The notes under the pieces were generated by a model. It was not told where the DNA came from. It worked only from the letters and a program-made list of their open reading frames with translations, and searched no databases. Shown here one piece after another: positions 1 through 13,194 of a stretch of DNA of 64,000 bases. The stretch comes from Syngnathus acus (lineage: Eukaryota; Chordata; Actinopteri; Syngnathiformes; Syngnathidae), in the NCBI RefSeq assembly GCF_901709675.1, contig NC_051092.1:8266491-8330490 (forward strand). Reading direction: 5' to 3'. The first letter of the stretch is position 1; every line of letters starts with the position of its first letter. A program made the position numbers and the translations under genes.

Positions 1-3000
1 AAATAGTGGAAGTGGCCCCAAGTTGCCCGGCCAAGCACTGCATCCAAATTGGCAAGGGTGAGGAAAAAACACGAGGGAGGGGGGCGGGGTTCAAATTGGA
101 ATATAAGAATATAGCGAGGGGGGAGGGCAACGGGCGCGTTGGTTCTTTCAGGCTGCTGATGTCATGCCTGTGCTGACCGTGGGAGAGCAACGGCGGGACC
201 AAGACGGCCCTTTCTCTTACTCCACAACCTCCTTTTTTTTTCTTTTTTGTTTTTTGCCAAGATGAATGAATCTTTCAGAAGCTACGGCTCATTGTGAGCC
301 GTAATCGACGGCGATTATCCCGATTTTATGCTGCCTTCCCAGTGCGTGGAGGCTCCCTGAGTGCTGGCTTTGAGGGCTGCTGCGATGCAAGCAGGACCAC
401 AAGGGGTTGTCCTGGCAACACTTTGCAGCTTACAGAGAAGGGGATGAAGGGGAAGGAGGACGCTCCCAGCCACACAAATATACACAGCTCACTAACAGGG
501 GCTTAGTAACTCAGAATGGGGTTCATCTTAACTGAAAGGCAAATGAGAAAATTGCATTCATATCAAAAGATTAAATGTAATTAGATTGTAAATGTGCATG
601 TCTGTGATCTGTGCTTTTTCACACAAAAGAAATCCACAATAGAATACACACAGCACAGCTTTCATTACGTAACAAACTAACATTGAAGTTAGGTTGTGTG
701 ATTGCTTCTTGTTAAGTTTGCTTTTGACACCGAGGAAAATGTAAATGAGAATACACATTTCCCACTGGTGTCTCTGAGGCCCACTGCCCGTTCTCATGAC
801 TGGAGCATCACAATATAATGTGAGGTAAAGACCACTGGAGCTGGGCCAGGCTCCGGATATATCTGGCCCCAATGGGCCTCACAGCTACTTTGTTATGTAG
901 TGGGAAGAAACGGGCTCATGCATTCTGGCTGCCTAGGAGCTGCGAAAAAGAAAAATGAAGCCCTCAGCAAACACTTTGGGTTGTGCAGTGCATAGGAAGT
1001 GGCAGATCAATTCGAACATCTGAAGAAAGGGAGGCTTTGTCATCGTCTTTTGATTACACTTTCAATATTGTGCTGTTATTTTCATCTGTAGGTCTGAGCG
1101 CTTTCATTATACATACATGGGACCGATAATAGACAATTTAGCCTGTACAAATACAACAATAATCTTGTGGATCATCATAGAGAGATCAATTTCAGAATAT
1201 GCTTATTATTTGGGTTGTTTAACGTGCTTTAAAATTGCACAGAAGCACACTGATAATGTGTCGCAAAAAATATAAATTACAACTACAATTGTAAATATAG
1301 TAAATCTTTTTGGGAGAAACTAAGACACTAAGTATATACGCACATATAGTTGACTATGACTCTATAAGCAGTATTGCCATGATGCATTTCTCAGTCTATT
1401 CAACCGCAGAGGATGGCAAAAACTGATTTTTTTTTTCCTCTAGCAATGCTCATTTGACCAGAAAGAACATTCGGTGATGAATGTCCTCCAAAAATCTATG
1501 AATGACACTGTGTTGCTCTACTACGAACTACCATCTTTTTCTAAGATTGTCAGCAGGGCAAGAATTCAGTACCATGGTCAGTGACCACCTAGTGCTGAAG
1601 GAGCTGGCCATCTTTCTTGAGGAAAACAAAGGAATCCAAAGATTTAGAGCACATACAAATTCAAAGGCCCATACAAATCCACACAGACTTAGAGTACATG
1701 CATAGTTTTCCTGTTCTACCCACAAGCCCAGCTGTATGACTGAAATACCCCAACTTTCAATTTGTCATCATCATACGTTACACAACTTTTGGTTTATATT
1801 TTCATTACTTTCATTCCATTTTTTAACAGTCCTATCCCCCAGTCAGGGTGCCTCTCATCCTGACGATGTCCTGTACGACTGATCAGTATTCCTCTGCCTG
1901 TCAGCATCCTCTAAGTTTGCGCTTTGTTTCCCCTTTGTGTTCATAATGAGGCAGGCAGTCATTAGAGACAGAGCCTCTGGGAATCCTGAAGCTCGTGTTG
2001 TAGTCTGTATAGGTCTCTCAGATGTGACCAGTTCAGATCTAATTACGTGCTAACTGCCTATTATGCTGGAGAGGGTTTGGGATAGACTGAATTGGATAAT
2101 TCCCATTCATCTCCATGAAGTACCAGAGATAGAGTATGAAATATAATCTGACTGTGGCTCTCTTCATGGCTGCATCTACAGTTAAGTGATTTCCAATTAT
2201 TGTCCGTGCATCCTTCGACTGCACCTAGCATTTGTTACTTTCTCTTTTATTGATGCTGTTTTTGATTTAGACTTTCTCTCTCTTGTAGTCTTGATATGAG
2301 GTATTTTTTCCTGAATCCTTCTCGAAAGCACTCTTTTTTTTTTTAACAAGATCAGAACGACCATCAATCTCCAACTGCAGCACAGATGAAAGGCCACTGG
2401 AGAAAAGAAGATCATCCATATTCATGGATACTCTCACTCTGTACTGTGCAGGGCTTCCACACCTATTGCTGGCCGCCTCATCTCTCATCTCTTTCTTATG
2501 GCTGTGTGGATGATCATGCAAATACAAAGCAGTGCTGCAATCATTAGCAAAAGGCACATCTGTTAAACAAATCCGCATATACAGTATGTCAGCTTCTGAT
2601 GGCTTCGGCCGATTCCCCACAGGATCTCATTAAATCAGCTAGTAAGGCAGGACCACCCCACCCCCTACCACAGCACCAAAAATATCCACTGCATCGTTGG
2701 GAGGGGAATGACAGAGGATGAGGGAGAGGTGTATAGTAGAGAGCGGGAAGAGCAGAATGGGGCAGGCAGGAATGCCATATAAAGATAGATGTGCAGCCAT
2801 GCATGGAGGAAGGGGACTAATAAATGGGAGGGTGGTAGGGGGCAGAAGGTGTGGCTGCTCGTAAAAGTAGGGATGGAGAGTTCAGAATGGAAGGGACGTT
2901 TGAGATCAAATAAAAGCAATCACTAGAAGCGTTCATCGAGGGAGTCTTTGTTATCAGGTAATCTGTTGGCTACATAAAGAGCTGACAGCTGTGTTGGCTA

Positions 3001-3446
3001 GCTCCGCCTATGAAAAGGCATTACTGCACAAATCACATTTCATACACCAATTGACTCACCTGCCACTAGCAAAAATAGACGCACAGAAACATCACATGCC
3101 TTTACACGGACTGTCTCACACGTGAACAAGATGGTCACAAACAAGACCAATATAATATTTTTCACAGGCGCCCTTTGTTATAAATCGCTCTCGGTCCAAG
3201 TTCTGAGACAGGGTTGCAGGTTCTCAGCTTCATTTGGGATTTGCCAATAAGAGGACTAAGGAGGATGGATGTTCTCTCACTAATTAAACACTGCAGTCTG
3301 TTGGGACTGAGCACCGCCAGCAGCAGTAGCGATGCCAGCTCTCCTTCCACTGTCCACTGCCCCACAGTGTTGACAGAAAGGGCATTTCTACACACACATG
3401 CACAACTCATCACATCAGTCACTTAAGACAGACAATTAGACTCATG
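1..3446. other. Gene-free stretch, left edge
   Basis: I see no supported exon in either strand. Open frames are short and lack recognisable domains. The first 230 bases are locally G-rich but show no splice structure. If the slc1a2 order of other vertebrates holds, this could lie in or near a long slc1a2 intron; that is inference only. Confidence 0.5.
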
Positions 3447-3474
3447 CACGCGCGCGCGCACACACACACACACA
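3447..3474. repeat. CG/CA dinucleotide microsatellite
   Basis: A run of alternating CG units passes directly into alternating CA units. Alternating purine-pyrimidine tracts of this kind can adopt Z-DNA. No gene is nearby. Confidence 0.9.
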
Positions 3475-4040
3475 TTTACAGTGATGAACCCCCAAGGAGC
3501 TCACGTACACCTTGTTTGAACCTACTAAATTCTCACTTAAAACACAATGACTATTTTATACACCACCACTACAACCACCTTACAAATAATATTTAATCAT
3601 CTGCTGTTTCTGTTTCCTTTGAGACTTCACTCCACAAGGCCATAATAATCCACAGCCAAGGCTATCTGAGCACACACCGTAATTTGATTTATCTTTTTTT
3701 TTAATCATTGCCTGTGGCAAAATGGGATGTAGGATTCTTGAAATCAAATGGGAAAGAACGCAGTTGTTTGTATAACATAATTGGCTAGCATACTAAATGC
3801 TTCCCTTTTACCTTAATTGTTTTTCACGATTAAATATTTATATAAACATTTATCTAGGGAAAAGGTAAAGCTATGCAATGAAAAAACTAATAATGACATA
3901 CTTTTTACAATACAACAAGATTGTAGTCAAACAAATTCCTCAATGTAACTGCATTTAAAGATCATAACATGAAGTCAGTGTTTATTTTATTTTGTTATTG
4001 TCACTATTCATTACAAAAATGAGATCCAGAGAAAAGAGTC
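3475..4040. other. Gene-free stretch
   Basis: AT-rich sequence with no supported exon or recognised repeat. Confidence 0.5.
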
Positions 4041-4760
4041 AGGGCTCTATATTTGTACCCAGCAAAGTCTGGCACGTAGCTTGATCTAACTGCAAATGGA
4101 CGAGCAACACCAAATGTTGAACGACACAGGTTTGCGTCGTTGCAAACAGGCGGTTTGAGCCATTGTGGGCGTAAACACAGCGTTCTTTCTTCCCAATCAA
4201 TACGACTCCTCTCATTCCCTTCGAAATTGGCATGGGAGACATGAGTGAAGCAGAAACTAAATTGCTGGACCAGAAGGTCAAAGTGCATAAAGTATGTGAT
4301 TCATGAGGAACTGCAAGTTCATCTTCCACCCATGGAGGATGTTTACTTGGTACGCATTCATTTGTGACGCCCACTAACCCCAAGCTCTGCTATGGGCACG
4401 GGTGTTATTTTATAAAAATAAGATGATAATAATGATAATTCAGTCAACCGATTTCTAAAAGGATTCAGAGGGTTCGATGCGCGCTCTTTTTATGTTTATG
4501 AATGAAATACAATGACATCCAGTACAACGTCTATATCATGCGTGCTGCACCTCAACCACATTCACCAAAATTCCGTGACAGGTTCCAGCAAGAACGTAAA
4601 GTCTCATCTACCTTCTGCCGCCAAATTGTCAGGTGCACTGAGCGCAAGTTCCTGGCACACTGAAATGCCAAGCATGATGTAGAGCTGTCTGCCAAATTCC
4701 CAAATACACTAAATGAGGTTTGCGCCTGTGCTGTCTATAAATATAGTTCTCAAACTCAAG
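4041..4760. mobile_element. Possible old DNA-transposon-derived repeat
   Basis: The segment starts with CAGGGCTCTATATTTGT and near its far end has ATAAATATAG followed by TTCTC, a loose inverted match to the start. It is less AT-rich than its flanks and contains phrases resembling dispersed fish repeats. No clear target duplication is visible, so both the class and the borders are uncertain. The two minus-strand open frames inside (about 94 and 114 residues) match no known domain and are probably not genes. Confidence 0.25.
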
Positions 4761-5116
4761 ACATTGCCAATAATTAGTAAGATGCATACGATAGCTTTTT
4801 TCTTTTCATTTTTCCCTATTTCACTCATCTCCATCTTGGCTAAATCCCTAGAGCTCACTCGCTTTAACCGACTCCCTGGATGGTAAAGCCCCTTCACTGG
4901 AGGAGCAAGCTTACAACATAAATTCCATAAAATCCCGGCTGACCGTTATCCCACTACTACTAAGTGGCAAACCAGGATTTTCTGTGATGTCACAATGGAT
5001 TAGATCATTTACAGTGCAAGACCTGCTTTTTTAATTAATTTTAAAAAAGTGATTAGATCTTTGTAGTAGATAACTGCATCAGAATTAGTCAAATCAAGGA
5101 CAAGGGTATATTTCTT

Positions 5117-5377
<261 letters not shown>

Positions 5378-7539
5378 GCTAGTCCTAATTAAGCAGTGTA
5401 TAATGCAGTCAGCCAAAAGCTACAAACAAAAAACCCTCTGTGTTAATCAGCCATTGAGGCAGAGCGCTCTTGGAACACGCCATCCCAACTCGAATAATGG
5501 GCCACTTTACAGGCCTCCAAGTTAGTTCACAGAATATCGAGCTGGGAAACCGCTAGCACGGGAGTTCATGGGGAGGAGGGGTGATTTAATTGTTTCCTTC
5601 ATTTTTGTTTTTGCAGGCCCCTCCTCCCCCTTTACCTCTCACCCTTTTCGGTTCTGAAAGGGAGTTCTGACAAAAAGGCAATGAAGGGGATTGTTGTGTG
5701 TTCCGTTGCACAAGTGGGTGAGGTAAACAAACGAGACAGTACGCTTTATCAACTGGACTTGTGCGGATGGTGATAGGCTGAACGGTGGGGAGCTGCACAC
5801 AAGGCGAAGGATGATTGGTTAAGCGTCATGGGGTAAGGGGGGTGCATAGTGATGGGGAAGAGGAAAGGAAGATTGGTGGGATGACGGTAAAGGCTCCTGA
5901 GGGAGAGCGTAAAAAAACGGTTATTCCGGAAGAAGTTGGGGGGGGGGGGGTGGCATGGACGTAGGGGTCTCTCCTCCGAGTGTGGTCATTGTGCTCGATG
6001 CTGCAGTTCACATGCATGAGACCCCTTTGGCTTCCAAAAACATCCACAAGTGATGAAGCGCTCCCACATCTGAGCAGACAAGTGGCAGCTCGGCTCTTTG
6101 CTCCCACAGCTCAAGGCCATTTAAATACTCAAGAGGAACATTAATGCCTGCCGGTGCACCCGGAGTGAACAAAGAGGCACACAAACCTTGCTCAGAGGCC
6201 CATTGCACACTTAATTGAGGATCTGTGAATGACGAAGGAAAGGTGGGTGAGGCAAGGAGGGCGAATGAGAAGTATTTAAGGTAATTGTAAAGTAAATTAT
6301 CAAAAGCATTCCGGTAGCAGTGATGAGTCATACATTCGTTTACATTCAGCTCACCCTAAATTCTCTTTACAAGTCTTACTTTCGATTAACACGTACGTAG
6401 AAAAAAAATTCTTCACAGGGTACAATTTATATGCCAAACCAACAGAATTGTGACACTTCTTGGTGGAAAAAAAACTCATGCGCTTTGATGACAGTCTCTC
6501 CGCACTATAAGTATTCTGATTTCTGGTGTTTATTGGAGTGTCTGTGGTATTAGTTTTGTGTTTTGCCACATTTCAACAGATGCAGTCTTCTATTTTTTTA
6601 AATATAATTTGCCCGTTATAAAGACAAACCATGTGGACGGCACATGCAGAATTCTTACCATTGTTCATGAGGTCTTGTATGTATTTGTTTTAAACAAATC
6701 AATGACTGACCATCAATTATGATTCTTAGTTTTAACACAAAGGGTAGATTGTTCTCAGCAGCTTGGTCTTTGGTGTCAGGAGAAAAAAAAAAAACGAGAC
6801 CCCCCCCCTCCGTTTAGCCCCAACCCCTTTACCATTCATTCCGAGAGCAATTCCGTGACTCCCGCTGCTGACCTGAATTCTGATGGAGCAGGTGCCAAAG
6901 AGATGTGTGTGTGGGCAGTGGCGAAAGGTTACGTCTGCTTTATCAACATAAACACATCCTCAATCGCACTTAAAGTCTAAATTTATGAGGGACTCCATCT
7001 TAGTGTGTAGTAGTCTAGTATTTAGTAATTTCCTTTTTGGAAATTTGCCACATTACTAGTAAACGTGAATTTGATGGGAAATGGATTATCTTTTGGTTTG
7101 TAATGAGGTGACACTGGAAAGAGAGGTGAAAATCTCTGAGCTATTTTCATTATTTCTACAATTACATAATTCTTGTGTTACCTCAATTTTCAAACTCTGT
7201 AATGATGTCCAGTCCATTAATAATTCTTACACGACTAAATTTAGTCCCTTGCCACTTTCATTCCCAATGTTGCTAGATTGTGAATACTTTCAGGTTCTCG
7301 TGTACGTATACGAATATTCTACGGGGCCACTGGTCAGACTGTGAAATGTCCCCATGCAACTCTGTTGTCATGGCTATAGTGAGATACTGATCTTGTGTTC
7401 TTTTTGATGCGCTGAACAATCGTTTGGAATTGTCACTGTTCTTATGTACAGTATCTTTTGACTTTTTATCAGGGCTTTTGGTAACAGTTAACATAGTTGG
7501 TTTGTCAAGACATCGATGCCCACTTTATGCCCCATGCAC
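5378..7539. other. Gene-free stretch
   Basis: No supported exon. There is a 12-base G run near 5939 and an A run followed by a C run near 6782-6807. Nothing else was recognised. Confidence 0.5.
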
Positions 7540-7655
7540 TATTGCACTGATTGATTGGCAACCTGTCCAGGGTTTAATCTGCCTTTCGTCCTATACAGTA
7601 TCTGTTATGTTCCATTCTGACGTCTGACCCTAAACAGGATAAACGGTATAGAAAA
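7540..7655 (+). mobile_element. Degenerate L2/Maui-like LINE tail
   Basis: The phrase ATTGGCAACCTGTCCAGGGT, then CTGCCTTTCGTCC, then GGATAAACGGTATAGAAAA is a mutated form of a very common fish LINE 3' end (GGCGACCTGTCCAGGGT ... GGATAAGCGGTATAGAAAATGG). It runs in the plus direction and has lost its GGAT tail. The family assignment is from memory of the consensus. Confidence 0.6.
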
Positions 7656-10600
7656 ATAATGTACATATTCGTCAACATTCTGAATAAACATATTCACGGG
7701 CTGGTTTGTTAAATAGCAGTTGTCTCATAGCAAAATTAAAGTAATGCCTCAACAATGACCATCAAGCGGTCTATCGTTTTGCCACCCAGCAGAAGCCTCT
7801 TGTGTTGTCCTGTTCCTGTGCAGTCAAACAGAAGTGAAGGGAGCCAGGCTCTTTGTTTGGTCAACCCATGGGAAAGACCCCACTCTGTGCAGACCTCTGA
7901 GAACTAAGACACTGATTCTATAGGTGGGACTGCATTAGCGAAATAAAACAAAGAAAATTACAGAGTATCTATTGGAAGATCCATACCAGGAATCCAGTTA
8001 ATTTAAAGAGCCCAATCAAATGAATACAATTAAAAATTGGGTGATAATAATTCAATATTCAAATGAAAGCGAAACAAACTCAAAGAGAAAAAAAACACAG
8101 ATTTTTTTTTTTTATTAGTACAAACATGAGCATCAGTTTAGACAAACACAAAGTTGTTAGCGAATGAAACAAGGAGTTGGATGGTACTTTGGCATCCTCC
8201 GTGTGTTCCCAGGAGGATTACACAAGCAGTGAGAGACACACAATAACAGTAGGACGTCCATGAATGGAAAGCCTGAACGCTGATGTGGATGGTGAATTCT
8301 TGTGATCAGTTCACATCTCGTATCATTATTTTTACCACCATTATTTGTATTTTTCCAATTTGGTTTAAGCGGCCTAACAGCAGAAGTGAGATATAATTAA
8401 GTGCTAGTTCCTTAATGTACTGTGAGTATGTTGCACCTTCATGGTGCTTGTGCTGCCCTTTTACTTCATCATGGGCACCTATAAGGAGCCGCTCAACAAC
8501 AAATCTCTAAATAAAATAAACATATACACTTGGAGAAAAATATCACCATATTTCAATCTCTGCACTCTTTTTCTGTCACTCCCACTTTGTCACCCACTCT
8601 TTGTCACACGCTTGGCAGTGTTAGATCTCAGTTTATCTGGCAGAAACAAGTCTTTGCAACTTTTTGCCTTATTTTTTTATTATTATTATTTTAAGGAAAG
8701 CTTTAGCCAAAGTCAAGACAGAAGAAACAGCTATTTCAGCGACTGGCTCTCATCCAGAATAAACATCATATCGCTCATATAATTGTCGTTAATTACTGTT
8801 TGAGCTAGATTTACAGTAATCCATACAACGTGTCATGGATACTAATAATTCGCAAAGTTATCGAGCTTCATTTGCATCCTGACATTTCTATCTTACAAAT
8901 TGATTTTCTTTCACCACAAGGCTGTTGTGTCCTATTTCTGTCTTGATATTATTTGCCCTTGGATTGGCTTGCGTGTTTCAATCTTAACTCCCCCATGTAT
9001 GTCATACTACAGCCTTGACATAAGCACAAACGTGTATGTATGCGTGCGCACAAACACACACACACGCTCACACACACGCACGTAGACACACATTCATGTA
9101 AACCTACAAGGTACCTTGAGCAATGTCTACCCTAATTAAGGCATTGTTTGCCCAGATGGCTGGTCTTAATATGCTCCGTCGGGTCAACATGTTCATACGT
9201 ACTGATTATTATTATCTTTGTTCATTATGCTTGCGACCATCAGCACACACAAATGCTGCATTTTTCGTTATCTCACTGCAACTATTGAGATGGTAAAACA
9301 TTCATATACTTCATTTGCTTTTATTTGTGTTAGTTGATGCAATTCTTATTATCATTCTGTGATATGAGCAAAGCTTTAACAAGAACCAATGGATGAATCC
9401 CAATCTCCCTTTGGAGTGATTTTTGATCAGGCATTATGACACTAACATGAGCACAAACACACGCACACACTTAGATATAGGACATTTATCCATCAAAATG
9501 ACTCATCCCGCCTTTCAGCATGTGCCTTGGACGTCTGTGCTCATTCATGTAAAGCACAAAATGCCACAGTACAGTAGTTCAGAGAACAGCCTCTGGGAAA
9601 AGGACAAAACGCATTAGCTGCATGGACACTTTTCAATACAGATTCTCCCGGCAATTACACTGAACGCCAGCTCTCTACAGACTCCGCCCCTGTGACAAAA
9701 TGGCCATGGTCCAGCCAGTATGTCTCACCGGGCAGAAGGACTTGTGAGTAATCCAACGTCCACACTGATCTCCACCATGGGCGCATCCGTCAATGTGCTG
9801 CTGACAGAAGCGTTCGCCTACACACCTTGTGCACGGTTTCTAAATTGATGAGCTGGAGGTGATCAACTGATGGTGCCAAGAGTGTTGGTTTCCATGGTGA
9901 CACTGGTGCTGCTGTTGGGAAACTGTTATGTGCCTGCGTGTTTGCGTACATGCCTATTGTGGGCTATGTGTTTTCAAATGAAAGGCTGCTTAAGTGGGTG
10001 GTTATACACCAGCAATGTTATGATGAATTTGTTGGCTTTGAGGAGAGAGGTTCCTTCATCCGTCCATTCATAAAAGGCTAGTTCAAATGTTGCATTTTTT
10101 TACTCATGGTATATATATTTCTTATTGATTGTTTTCTTGAGGAAAACAGAACCTTTTACCACAAAACCTACATTGATCCAACTTGTTGATTATCAGAATG
10201 CTCTTTTGCAGTGATCGAAGTTCGAAGCAGCTAAACAGCCACATTTAATAGTATCCCGTTGCCACAAAATCATGGTAGGCTACATTAAAACAGACTATTC
10301 ATTGTTAAAGGATGAATTCAACCTCAAACTAGTTTCTTATCTATTAAAATTCATCACACTAATGTCTAAAATGAAGCAAACTCGTGCATTGTTTATACGC
10401 AAACAATAAACACCTGGTTCAACGCCAAATGCTTGCAAGAAGTGGCAACCAATGCACACACGGTTCCATTTAAATCTTTAAACCATGTGGTGTTATTCTA
10501 AGTGACAGAACATAAAGGTTAACGCGCGTCAATCATCTGCAACAAATTGCTTGCAATTCTATATGCATGTCTGATCATTTTAAATGAATGAACCCAGATG

Positions 10601-10759
10601 GATGAAAGCGCTCTGATGGAATGTGTCGCGCATCTCTCCATCCTAATTTGTGCGCTGCACACACGGGAAAAGCGCAAAAAATCTCGCTTGCTTGCACGTC
10701 CCAATCTGATTAAAATAAACAATTTGCTGTGAGTATTGGTGGGGCTGTTTGTACAGCAT
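7656..10759. other. Gene-free stretch with a CA-rich tract
   Basis: No supported exon. An imperfect CA/CG-containing microsatellite lies at about 9052-9092. The short open frames have no recognisable domains. Confidence 0.5.
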
Positions 10760-11165
10760 GGCCAGGTGTTTCAAAAGCAGCATCTTACCTTTATTCCAAA
10801 CCTCAAGAAAGAAAGTTTTCGGTGCAGCCCCTTTGCAGGGTCTTGTTGCATCCGCGTCACGGAGGCTGAGGCAGCACAGCGAGCCACTGCGATCCACCAC
10901 AGGAGCGCTTGACGGAGAGAGCACGGTGACGGTTTTGGTCTCAGTAGTATCCGAGAAGCTGTGCTGCTCAACGAGTCCACAAAATGAGCTATGCCTCACC
11001 TCACCCTTCGGCGCTTGGCTCCCCCACTCTCGTGCGCCCGCCCCCTCCTCTTTGTGTCGTCTCAATGGGGATGCCATATCTCTCCAGTTGGTGAAAGATG
11101 CAGCCTGTACCAGTGTACCTGATCTTCCTCCCTCTACCTCAGATGCGCGCACTCATTTGCATCAC
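10760..11165 (-). promoter_or_regulatory. CpG-rich block with minus-strand splice donor (candidate promoter / first exon)
   Basis: This 400-base block is much richer in CpG than its AT-rich surroundings. It carries an octamer-like ATTTGCAT near its outer edge (about 11153). On the minus strand a good donor, AAAG|GTAAGA, lies at 10787-10793 (intron side), so a minus-strand first exon could end at about 10794. In human 11p13, SLC1A2 follows PAMR1 on the same strand, which makes a slc1a2 first exon the leading idea. The N-terminal peptide of SLC1A2 is not evident, so the exon could be non-coding or belong to another transcript. Open frames on both strands (142 and 169 residues) are most simply by-products of high GC. 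Confidence 0.35.
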
Positions 11166-11468
11166 ATTGAAAGTTGACACAAACCCAGCCAAAAATAGTG
11201 ACTGGGTTCGTTAAATAAAAGTTCCACACATCCATTTCAGGAGGTGTCATCAAATAGGCCACTGAAGAAAAATTGCTGATTCTTACACAAACCTAAAGGG
11301 CTGCTCAGTGTTACACCTCTTTGTATGAGGTATCAAAAATGCTTGCGAATAGAAAAAAAAATCACAAAATAGAAGATCTAGTAAAATAGATGGTTCTATT
11401 GTTAGCATTGTCAAAATAAGTTCTTTATTGATAGATTACTTCCTTTTACTGTCAGATAAAAATCGTCA

Positions 11469-11655
11469 ACACAATTTCATTCTCTAATCTCTGTCATGTT
11501 CTCTTAACCCTTTTGTCCATTTTCAACGGAGTGTAATATGTCCCAGGTCACTTTTAACCTCTAAATCTCTAAATCTTTAACACGATTTCATTATCTAATC
11601 TCTTTCATGTTGTCCTAACCCTTTTAGTGTAATATGTCCCAGGTCACTTTTAAAC
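11469..11655. repeat. Direct duplication of about 75-90 bases
   Basis: The segment from about 11470 to 11559 recurs at about 11581 to 11653. Both share ATTTCATT, CTAATCTCT, TCATGTT, CTAACCCTTTT or close variants, and TGTAATATGTCCCAGGTCAC. The second copy lacks about 16 bases after CCCTTTT. It is probably a local tandem duplication of no coding consequence. Confidence 0.85.
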
Positions 11656-11823
11656 TCGGCCAAGAATATCTCATAATAATTGTCTAGATCAATTTATGAA
11701 CAACAGATCTTTTCAAAAATGAAAAACAGCCTATGTGGCATGAATTGAATTGAATGATTATTTGTAAAACTTGAACAACCAATGAAAATATGTTTTTATG
11801 CAACACCTTGAAGAGGAAAGCCC

Positions 11824-11966
11824 ATCCGTCCGATCGTCCGTCCGATCGTCTGTCCGGTGGTCCGTCCGTCCGTCCGTCCGTCCGTCCGTCCGTCCGTCCG
11901 TCCGTCCGTCCGTCCGTCCGTCCATCCATCCATCCATCCATCCATCCATCCATCCATCCATCCATC
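11824..11966. repeat. TCCG/TCCA tetranucleotide array
   Basis: Imperfect TCCG/ATCG units pass into about 16 perfect TCCG units and then about 11 TCCA units. On the minus strand this reads GGAT then GGAC and forms the tail of the adjacent LINE remnant. The long open frames across it (Ser-Val-Arg-Pro and Met-Asp-Gly-Trp repeats) are microsatellite translations. Confidence 0.95.
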
Positions 11967-12330
11967 TTCTACCAGGCTTGGGTCGCAGGGGCAGCAGCTT
12001 CAGCACGGAAGCCCAGACTTCCCTCTGCCAGCTAAGAGACATAGTCTTTCCGGCGTGTCCTGGGTCGTCCCCAGGGTCTCTTGCCGATGGGACATGCCCA
12101 GAATACCTCCCCAGGGAGACGTCCAGGGGGCATCCTAATGAGATGCCTGAGCCATTTGATCTGGCTCCTTTCAATGTGGAGGAGCAGCGGATGACCACCG
12201 AGGATGAGCCACCGAGGAGCTTTTTAACCTTTCCAGTGACTTCAAAGTATTCTCCCCACTGATTCCCAACATCCCGAGTCGAGGTCAAAAGCACCCCAAC
12301 TCCACTATACATGGTGACATCGGACGGTGG
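11967..12330 (-). mobile_element. LINE remnant, C-terminal part of a reverse-transcriptase ORF
   Basis: Read on the minus strand, this gives a worn version of a peptide found at the end of many fish non-LTR retrotransposon ORFs. Recognisable pieces are [31 protein letters not shown] and EREVWAS-like [19 protein letters not shown]. The frame is broken by small deletions compared with the usual form of this peptide, so it is not functional. The GGAT/GGAC array forms its 3' tail. I recognise the family type but cannot assign the clade (RTE, Rex or L2). Confidence 0.7.
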
Positions 12331-12394
12331 TCCAGAATTTTGAGTTGAGAATAATCTACGTTTTGGAAGTACGGGCAGAAGCTGGACCACTTGG

Positions 12395-12500
12395 AGAAAA
12401 ACAACACAAGCACAGAGATAAAATGCAAACTCAACAAAGAGATTGTAAAGCAAATATCAATGTGAAGCAAATGTGCTAACCACAGATACCAAGATTGCTG
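12395..12500 (+). repeat. Very degenerate copy of a common fish dispersed repeat
   Basis: Loose matches to the repeat seen more clearly at 25735-25890: GGAGAAAAACAACACAAGCAC, then ATGCAAACTC, then TGCTAACCAC. The identity is low and the call is tentative. Confidence 0.3.
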
Positions 12501-13127
12501 CCCAGTGTGCCACAAAACGGTAATATTTCTAAATAATGAAGGATGGATGTTTGTCCTTAAGGAATCATGCCGGTACCATGACGTGACAGATATTGCATCC
12601 TTTTGCAATACACAAACTGTATAATAGAAGTGTGTCAGGTTGGAAGTAATTGATTTAATTTGAGCACAGAGTAGTGAAATGATATGTGAATAATATGCTC
12701 CGTTTATGATTGTGGAAATGGTGCTGCTCTGACCTGGATTCATTTGCTTCATAACACAGACGGTGTGCTTCACGGAGCAGTTTTTTTTTTTTCCCCGACT
12801 CATAGCTTCCATTTAATTCACTCATTTTATGAAGTATGGATAGTTACATAAATACAGTACTCGTATGGCAGGTAACAGAGAATCACTTTGAAAAGATTTT
12901 CCCTCTTTAATTAAAATATCCAGTTTTCTGTCTTTCAATGCAATATGTACATCACTTTCAGTCATATAAGTCAATAGAAAAGTTAGTACATTACAATATA
13001 CAGTACATACTAACGTGTGCCTATAATACATGACTTTGTCATTTTAAGGATGAAATTTTAGTCATTTTCAAGTCTATAAATACAGGCCGACGAATGAGAT
13101 ATCTTCTAATCAAAGACTGATCAAACA
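12501..13127. other. Gene-free stretch downstream of pamr1
   Basis: AT-rich sequence with a T run at 12781-12792. A 175-residue minus-strand open frame overlaps it but has no recognisable domain. If the ATTAAA just upstream is not the pamr1 cleavage signal, part of this is pamr1 3' UTR. Confidence 0.4.
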
Positions 13128-13133
13128 TTTAAT
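13128..13133 (-). terminator. Candidate poly(A) signal of pamr1 (ATTAAA variant)
   Basis: On the minus strand, ATTAAA lies about 60 bases beyond the pamr1 stop codon. It is the commonest variant poly(A) hexamer. A canonical AATAAA was not found nearer. The 3' UTR may extend further. Confidence 0.3.
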
Positions 13134-13194
13134 GTGCGAGCATCCCTTCATTTAGAGCACCGTGTTGTCCAGTGTAATAGACTCCACAACATTT

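Noticed and set aside
3447-3474. CG/CA alternating tract as a CRISPR-like or regulatory array
   Set aside because: It is a simple dinucleotide microsatellite. No spacer-repeat structure occurs anywhere in the window.
10643-11177. 142- and 169-residue open frames on opposite strands
   Set aside because: They overlap in a CpG-rich block where stops are rare, and neither has a recognisable domain. The minus-strand frame also runs through a good splice donor.
11758-12453. 231-residue minus-strand open frame
   Set aside because: It combines a microsatellite translation with a frame-broken LINE reverse-transcriptase tail. It is not a host gene.
12285-12812. 175-residue minus-strand open frame downstream of pamr1
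   Set aside because: No domain, splice context or homology that I recognise; it overlaps repeat-derived sequence.
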